Positions 6,488-10,406 of a DNA stretch of 10,406 bases are shown here, piece after piece; the first letter of the stretch is position 1; each line of letters opens with the position of its first letter. The notes below the pieces were generated by a model. That model made no database searches. It saw only the letters and a list, made by a program, of their open reading frames with translations, and was not told the origin of the DNA. The stretch lies in NCBI GenBank assembly GCA_041685915.1, contig JAWLEV010000091.1:1-10406 (forward strand). The letters run 5' to 3'. The position numbers were made by a program, and so were the translations under genes. Source of the DNA: JAWLEV01 sp041685915 (GTDB lineage Bacteria > Chloroflexota > Anaerolineae > UBA1429).

Positions 6488-6898
6488 CTATTCCCTGTTG
6501 GAAGGAGGTGCGTGTCGACGCCGGGGGATGGCCAATCTCCCCCCGTTGAGGTTGCCCGCCACGGCCACGGCGGCCATCATAAAGGCGATGGGGTTGAAGG
6601 TGGTGATGGCGAGAAAAAGAAAGGGGGCCACAGCGCCCAAACTGGAGATGAAGGCGTGTTTGACGGGCACGTTGTCGGCGATCTTGCCCGTGACAAAGCC
6701 CGCCACAATACAGCCGGCAAAGATGACGAGGATCATGAGGGGGGAGCCAAAATTCCTGTAGAATTCTGCTGTTCCCTTGTTCTGTGCCAGATAGGCTCCG
6801 CCGATAGAGGAGATCATGGTGATGATAAAGTTAAGGCCTATCCCGCCCAGCAGCGTCCACCAATTGATGCCCTCAAAGTTGAACAGGTCGCTAAACAT
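6488..6898 (-). CDS. Small membrane protein of unknown function
   Basis: A 136-residue protein that I do not recognise as a named family. It is strongly hydrophobic, with three or four likely membrane helices at about residues 14-38 (NWWTLLGGIGLNFIITMIS), 52-72 (SPLMILVIFAGCIVAGFVTG), 81-99 and 101-117 (NPIAFMMAAVAVAG). Between the last two helices and the tail is a Gly/Asn turn (AGNLNGG), and the end is basic (RLAIPRRR), consistent with a cytosolic C-terminus. Small residues (G, A, S) line the helices, suggesting tight helix packing or oligomerisation. ATG at 6898 has an AAGGGAG ribosome site 7 nt upstream, which supports real translation. It sits between the tRNA-cluster terminator and hpf, which follows 61 bp downstream and may be cotranscribed. 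No function is proposed. Confidence 0.8.
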   Translation of the reverse strand: MFSDLFNFEGINWWTLLGGIGLNFIITMISSIGGAYLAQNKGTAEFYRNFGSPLMILVIFAGCIVAGFVTGKIADNVPVKHAFISSLGAVAPFLFLAITTFNPIAFMMAAVAVAGNLNGGRLAIPRRRHAPPSNRE

Positions 6899-6922
6899 GC
6901 GTGAACTCCCTTCCTTGCCCGG

Positions 6923-6950
6923 CTTTCCCCATTATCGGTGGAGGGGAAAG
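6923..6950 (-). promoter_or_regulatory. Inverted repeat around a -10-like element upstream of the small membrane protein
   Basis: CTTTCCCC (6923-6930) and GGGGAAAG (6943-6950) form a perfect 8-bp inverted repeat with a 12-nt centre. On the minus strand the centre contains GATAAT (6936-6931), 5/6 to the -10 consensus, about 35 bp before the ATG at 6898. The matching -35 position is poor. The element may be an operator flanking a promoter or a hairpin in the leader. Confidence 0.4.
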
Positions 6951-6953
6951 TAA

Positions 6954-6987
6954 AGAGGTACCACCCTGTTTGCTCTGTGGTACCTCT
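6954..6987 (-). terminator. Terminator hairpin of the tRNA cluster
   Basis: An 11-bp perfect stem AGAGGTACCAC (6954-6964) with GTGGTACCTCT (6977-6987) and a 12-nt loop, starting 6 nt after the end of tRNA-Arg. On the minus strand it is followed by a weak T-rich tract (TTTACTTT counting the end of the stem). Position and stem strength favour a terminator for the tRNA transcript, though the U-tract is interrupted. Confidence 0.65.
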
Positions 6988-6993
6988 ACTTAG

Positions 6994-7067
6994 CGCGCCC
7001 GGGGCGACTCGAACGCCCAACCTTCGGTTTCGTAGACCGCTCCTCTATCCGATTGAGGTACGGGCGC
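6994..7067 (-). tRNA. tRNA-Arg (anticodon ACG)
   Basis: A 74-nt cloverleaf. Acceptor GCGCCCG pairs with CGGGCGC (7 bp), with discriminator G. The anticodon loop is CTACGAA, giving anticodon ACG (normally deaminated to ICG to read CGU/CGC/CGA). The T-arm is GGGCG-TTCGAGT-CGCCC, a perfect 5-bp stem. The CCA end is not encoded and must be added by a nucleotidyltransferase. It is the last of three tRNAs on this strand, with a terminator hairpin directly downstream. Confidence 0.96.
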
Positions 7068-7127
7068 ATATTCCTGTAACCGTATACCCATTCTAGCACA
7101 CGGTTCGCGGGTAGACAAATTCCCCTG

Positions 7128-7146
7128 TGAACGCCAAGGGCGTTCA
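7128..7146 (-). repeat. Hairpin in the tRNA-Ser(GCU)/tRNA-Arg spacer
   Basis: TGAACGCC (7128-7135) and GGCGTTCA (7139-7146) form a perfect 8-bp stem with a 3-nt loop in the 93-nt spacer between two tRNAs of the cluster. There is no U-tract after it. It may be a processing hairpin in the precursor RNA or a weak attenuator ahead of tRNA-Arg. Confidence 0.5.
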
Positions 7147-7160
7147 TGTCTATACCAAGG

Positions 7161-7249
7161 CGGGGAGGCAGGGATTCGAACCCTGGGTAGGGTATAACCC
7201 CTACAACCACTTAGCAGGCGGCCCCGTTCGTCCACTCCGGCACCTCCCC
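7161..7249 (-). tRNA. tRNA-Ser (anticodon GCU)
   Basis: An 89-nt class II tRNA. Acceptor GGGGAGG pairs with CCTCCCC, with discriminator G. The anticodon loop is CTGCTAA, giving anticodon GCU (AGC/AGU serine codons). A long variable arm is present, as expected for serine, and the T-arm is CAGGG-TTCGAAT-CCCTG. The CCA end is not encoded. It is the middle gene of the cluster, 26 nt downstream of tRNA-Ser(UGA). Confidence 0.96.
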
Positions 7250-7275
7250 GTAAAAGGTGACAACGTCTGTTGAAG

Positions 7276-7358
7276 CGGAGGGAGAGGGATTCGAACCCCC
7301 GGATCTTTCGATCAACGGTTTTCAAGACCGCCGCAATCGTCCACTCTGCCATCCCTCC
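7276..7358 (-). tRNA. tRNA-Ser (anticodon UGA)
   Basis: An 83-nt class II tRNA. Acceptor GGAGGGA pairs with TCCCTCC, with discriminator G. The anticodon loop is CTTGAAA, giving anticodon UGA (UCA and wobble serine codons). The variable arm is short, GATC-GAAA-GATC with a GNRA loop, and the T-arm is GGGGG-TTCGAAT-CCCTC with one G-U pair. The CCA end is not encoded. It is the first gene of the cluster, about 20 nt after the predicted transcription start. Confidence 0.96.
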
Positions 7359-7384
7359 AGAATGACATGCCCCTTAGGAAACAT

Positions 7385-7413
7385 AGTATAACAGAAGGGG
7401 GAGCATCTGTCAA
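7385..7413 (-). promoter_or_regulatory. Strong sigma70-type promoter of the tRNA cluster
   Basis: On the minus strand TTGACA (7413-7408, 6/6) is followed by a 17-bp spacer and TATACT (7390-7385, 5/6). The start should be near 7378, about 20 nt before tRNA-Ser(UGA). This near-consensus promoter fits the high expression of stable RNA. Confidence 0.92.
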
Positions 7414-7462
7414 TCAAGATCATGATGTTTTTGGGGGACGATTTGCCCTATCTTTCTCTGGT

Positions 7463-7492
7463 TTGACGGTCCATGAACTCGGCGACTAGAAT
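7463..7492 (+). promoter_or_regulatory. Sigma70-type promoter of the vanW-ychF unit
   Basis: TTGACG (7463-7468, 5/6), an 18-bp spacer and TAGAAT (7487-7492, 5/6). The start should be near 7499, giving a leader of about 32 nt to the ATG at 7531. It points away from the tRNA promoter; 49 bp separate the two -35 hexamers, and that gap contains the 8-bp palindrome ATCATGAT (7419-7426). Confidence 0.75.
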
Positions 7493-7530
7493 ACGTCCAC
7501 TCGATAATGAGAAAGGGCAAAGGGAAACGC

Positions 7531-9459
7531 ATGGGGAGAGAAGCAGGGTACCGCTGGCGTCGATACCTTATCAGGAGCCTGCTCGCCGTCTGGCTCGTCC
7601 TCCTTATGCTGCTGTCCTTTGGTGGGCTCCTTTTCCTGTACTATGGGGCCCGGTACAGCGAGCGCATCTATGAGGGGGTGAGCATCCAGGGGGTTGACGT
7701 TGGCGGCCTTTTGCCCGAGGAGGCCATGGATCTCCTGGAAGAACGGCTGAACAGGGACTCTCCGTATATCTGCTTGCATGCCACAGACCGAGAATGGACC
7801 CTTTCCAGCCGCCATCTGGGAGGGTACTGGGATCTGACAGCGGCCGTGGATGAGGCATGGGGCCTGGGACGCGAGGGAGTTTTCTACGAGGATATGAAAA
7901 CGCGCCTCAGGCTTTTCTGGTGGGGATACCGTATCGTGCCGTCGTATCATGTGGAACCGGGGCCTGCTCTGCTGGCCCTGCGCCAGATCGCCAAGCAGGG
8001 AGGGCATCCCGCACAGCAGGCGCGCCTTCGCGTCGCCGGGCTTGAGGCGCACACGGACGCGCCGGAGACGGGGCGCGAACTGGATATCGAGACCACGCGG
8101 CAGCGCATCGAGGCGACGGTGCAGGAGGCCATGGGAACCTCTGCATGGGGAAGAGATTCTCGCCTGGCCGAATTGCTTCGCGATCAGGAGGCGTTGGCGG
8201 GCGACGTCATCATGGAGTCCGTCCGGGTGCCCCTGGCCTTTCAGGAGATCGTTCCTCCGCTGACGGACGTTGAGGGGGCGGAGGAAAAGGTGGGAACGCT
8301 TCTCAGTGGCCCCTTGATCTTGCATTTCGCTTTCCCCGAGCTTGCGGAAGAGGAAAGGTCCTATGTTGTACACAGGCGCTGGGCCGTGGACCGTGCCGTG
8401 CTGGCCTCGTGGCTGACATCCCATGCCGCTCCCACAGGGGAGAGCTTGTCCGTTCAGGTGACTGTTGACGGGGAAGAGATCGGCGCATTTCTTCAGTCCA
8501 TCGCCGATGACATCGCCCGGCCTCCGCGAGAGGGACGCTATGACTATGATCCGGAGGCGCAGCGGCTCACAACCCGCGTCCCTCCACAGAATGGCTATGC
8601 GCTGGACATGGAGGCGGCGAAAGACCTGGTAGCTGAGGCCTGTCTGTCCTCTCAACGGGAGATCACCTTGCCGGTGCGCGTGATCCGCCCCCGGGTTGTC
8701 AAGGAAGACTTGGAAGAGATTCTTCCCCTGGAACTGATCAGCACGGGGCAGAGCAGTTTTGCAGGTTCCAAACCCGAGCGGCTACAGAATATCCGGGTGG
8801 CCACAGCACGCTTTCAGGGCGTGACGGTGCCCGCTCAGGCGACATTCTCCTTTCTGGATCACCTGGGGCCGGTCACGGTGGCCAATGGTTACAGCCAGTC
8901 GTGGGTGATCTATGGTGATCGTACGGTGTTGGGGCCTGGGGGCGGGGTCTGTCAAGTCAGCACCACCTGTTTTCGGGCCGCTTTTTGGGGTGGCTATCCC
9001 ATATTGGAACGGCATCCCCACAGTTATCGGGTGAGCTGGTACGAGCCCCCGGTGGGGCTCGATGCTGCCGCCTTTCACCCTTCTGTGGATATGCGGTTCC
9101 GCAACGATACCGATACGCCCCTCCTCATCCTGACCGAGGTGGACGAGAGGGAAGCGTTGCTCTCTTTTTACCTTTATGGAGAAAAGGGAGGGCGCACCGT
9201 GCGCATGGAGGATCCCGTCACGGAGGATTCCGTGGAGCCGGGCGAGCCCGTTTTGGAAGAGGATCCCTCTCTACCTCCTGGAGAGCGCAGACAGGTCGAG
9301 CGCTCCCATGCAGGTGTGGATGTCACTGTGTATCGCATCATCGAAGAAGAGGGACAGGAGACCAAGGAAGAGTTCTTTAGTCGCTACAAGCCCTGGCCGG
9401 CGCGCTATCTGATCGGGCCGCGAGAGACGGAAGAGGAAAACGACGGGCAGGACTCGTAG
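7531..9459 (+). CDS. Membrane-anchored VanW-family protein with peptidoglycan-binding-like domains
   Basis: A 642-residue protein from ATG 7531; an earlier in-frame ATG at 7507 would add 8 residues. The later start is preferred because AAAGGGA lies 6 nt before it, whereas 7507 has no ribosome site and sits about 8 nt from the predicted transcription start. The layout is a basic N-terminus (GYRWRRYLIRS), one membrane helix at about residues 15-38, and a long extracytoplasmic part. The GVSIQGVDVGGLLPEEAMDLLEERL segment starting near residue 49 opens a PG_binding_4-like domain, and a second similar region lies around 290-390. The VanW domain occupies about 395-535, with GPGGGVCQVSTTCFRAA (469-485) and the HPHSYRVSWYEPPVGLDAA block. 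The tail is acidic (EETEEENDGQ-type). The family is linked to the cell envelope and was named from vancomycin-resistance clusters, but its biochemical role is not settled; no resistance is implied. ychF follows after 20 bp. Confidence 0.93.
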   Translation: MGREAGYRWRRYLIRSLLAVWLVLLMLLSFGGLLFLYYGARYSERIYEGVSIQGVDVGGLLPEEAMDLLEERLNRDSPYICLHATDREWTLSSRHLGGYWDLTAAVDEAWGLGREGVFYEDMKTRLRLFWWGYRIVPSYHVEPGPALLALRQIAKQGGHPAQQARLRVAGLEAHTDAPETGRELDIETTRQRIEATVQEAMGTSAWGRDSRLAELLRDQEALAGDVIMESVRVPLAFQEIVPPLTDVEGAEEKVGTLLSGPLILHFAFPELAEEERSYVVHRRWAVDRAVLASWLTSHAAPTGESLSVQVTVDGEEIGAFLQSIADDIARPPREGRYDYDPEAQRLTTRVPPQNGYALDMEAAKDLVAEACLSSQREITLPVRVIRPRVVKEDLEEILPLELISTGQSSFAGSKPERLQNIRVATARFQGVTVPAQATFSFLDHLGPVTVANGYSQSWVIYGDRTVLGPGGGVCQVSTTCFRAAFWGGYPILERHPHSYRVSWYEPPVGLDAAAFHPSVDMRFRNDTDTPLLILTEVDEREALLSFYLYGEKGGRTVRMEDPVTEDSVEPGEPVLEEDPSLPPGERRQVERSHAGVDVTVYRIIEEEGQETKEEFFSRYKPWPARYLIGPRETEEENDGQDS

Positions 9460-9479
9460 AGCGAAAGTAGAGGGGGGAT

Positions 9480-10406
9480 ATGGCTTTACAACTGGGGCTT
9501 GTGGGATTGCCAAATGTGGGCAAGTCTACCCTGTTCAATGCCCTGACGGAAGCGGGTGCTACTGTTGCCAATTATCCATTCACTACCATCGAGCCCAACG
9601 TGGGCGTGGTCCCCGTGCCAGACGAGAGGCTGAGGCGCATCGGAGAGATCGTCCAGCCCGAACGCGTCACGCCCACCACCCTGCGAGTCGTGGATATCGC
9701 CGGCCTGGTGGAGGGGGCCAATCGGGGAGAAGGGCTGGGTAACCAGTTTCTCTCGCATATCCGCAACGTCGACGCCATCGCCATGGTGGTGCGCTGCTTT
9801 GGCGATGAAAATGTGGCACACGTGACGGAGGAGTTGGATCCTGCCGGGGATATCGAGACCATAGAATTGGAGCTGATCCTCGCGGATCTGGATATCCTGG
9901 AAAGGCGTGAGAAAGAAGTGAAACAGCAGGCCAGAACGCATCCTCAGGATTTTGTGGCAGAACTCGACACACTGGAGTATGTGAGCGATCAGTTACGGCA
10001 GGGAAAGATGATTCGCGACCTCGATCTTTTTTCCGAGCAGCGAGAACATCTGAGAGATATAGCCCTGTTGACGGACAAGCCGATCCTCTACGTGGCGAAC
10101 GTCGATGAGCAGGCGTTACCTCATGGGGGAGCCCTTGCCGAACACGTAAAACAAAAGGCGGCAGAGAAGGGGACCGAGGCCATCGTCCTTTGCGCTGTCC
10201 TGGAGGCAGAGTTGGTCACCTGGCCGGAAGAAGAGGCCAGGGCCTATCTCGCCGAGTTTGGCATCGAGAGGGGCCTCAATCGCTTTATCCGGGCCGGCTA
10301 TCGCCTCCTCGACTATATCACCTTTTTCACCACCACGGGCGGTCGCGAAGTCAGGGCATGGACGCTGCAGCGGGGGCAGACGGCGTTGGAGGCGGCGGGC
10401 AGGATC
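9480..10406 (+). CDS. ychF: Redox-regulated ATPase YchF (OLA1 family), 3' end missing
   Basis: A partial gene of 309 codons, open to the right edge. YchF is a TRAFAC-class ATPase of the Obg group that binds ribosomes and is linked to stress responses. Motifs seen: G1 GLPNVGKST (9-17); DIAGLVEGA (72-80) with the YchF-type GEGLGNQFL (83-91); VVRCF (103-107); and NVDE (207-210) in place of the GTPase NKxD, the family's change that gives ATP over GTP. The coiled-coil region spans about 125-190. The C-terminal TGS domain begins near YITFFTTTGGREVRAW (279-294) and is cut. Family length is about 360-365, so roughly 55 codons lie outside. ATG at 9480 follows an AGGGGGG ribosome site, tightly spaced. 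It is 20 bp after the VanW gene and so likely cotranscribed. Confidence 0.97.
   Translation, partial: MALQLGLVGLPNVGKSTLFNALTEAGATVANYPFTTIEPNVGVVPVPDERLRRIGEIVQPERVTPTTLRVVDIAGLVEGANRGEGLGNQFLSHIRNVDAIAMVVRCFGDENVAHVTEELDPAGDIETIELELILADLDILERREKEVKQQARTHPQDFVAELDTLEYVSDQLRQGKMIRDLDLFSEQREHLRDIALLTDKPILYVANVDEQALPHGGALAEHVKQKAAEKGTEAIVLCAVLEAELVTWPEEEARAYLAEFGIERGLNRFIRAGYRLLDYITFFTTTGGREVRAWTLQRGQTALEAAGRI

Noticed and set aside
6955..6987. T-box-like sequence AGGGTGGTACC on the minus strand
   Set aside because: It resembles the T-box core, but it is in the 3' arm of the hairpin instead of the 5' arm, has no specifier-loop leader upstream (a tRNA gene is there instead), and is not followed by an amino-acid gene. 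Self-complementary GGTACC explains the match.
7486..8655. Long minus-strand open frame of 389 codons opposite the VanW gene
   Set aside because: It is a shadow of the VanW coding frame in GC-rich DNA; composition is Arg/Gly/His/Pro-rich with no domain or start signal.
7531..9459. VanW gene as an antibiotic-resistance determinant
   Set aside because: VanW-domain proteins are widespread outside vancomycin clusters, and no vanA/vanH/vanX-type or sensor gene is present here.

Overview
The window is about 10.4 kb of moderately GC-rich bacterial DNA, densely packed with housekeeping-type genes. The gene set is an MrfA/YprA-like helicase, an AarF/UbiB-type kinase, an Atg22/UMF1-type transporter, long-form HPF, a VanW-domain protein and YchF. 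Together with the palindrome-rich intergenic element, this would fit a Chloroflexota-like bacterium. That placement is an impression from gene content and protein style, not a demonstrated classification. I see no transposase, phage gene, CRISPR array or obvious defence cassette, and no convincing undescribed multi-gene system.

Left part (1-7358): everything is read from the minus strand, so transcription runs right to left. In that order the features are a tRNA cluster (Ser-UGA, Ser-GCU, Arg-ACG), a small membrane protein, ribosome hibernation factor hpf followed by a strong intrinsic terminator, an MFS transporter with plsC closely downstream, a UbiB-type kinase with its own promoter, an NAD-dependent sugar-nucleotide epimerase, a roughly 115-bp palindromic element, and the first 102 codons of a DEAD-box helicase that runs off the left edge.

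Right part (7463-10406): a divergent promoter starts a plus-strand pair, a membrane-anchored VanW/peptidoglycan-binding-like protein and, 20 bp later, the ATPase ychF, cut by the right edge. The region between 7385 and 7492 holds two back-to-back sigma70-type promoters, one for the tRNA cluster and one for vanW-ychF.

Functional threads: translation and ribosome maintenance (three tRNAs, hpf, ychF), envelope and lipid biology (plsC, UbiB-type kinase, VanW protein, transporter, epimerase) and DNA repair (helicase). The most noteworthy non-coding signals are the multi-hairpin element at 422-537, several perfect inverted repeats sitting in promoter positions (1538-1550, 5700-5712, 6923-6950), and a roughly 167-nt leader before the UbiB-type gene that contains a 12-bp palindrome.
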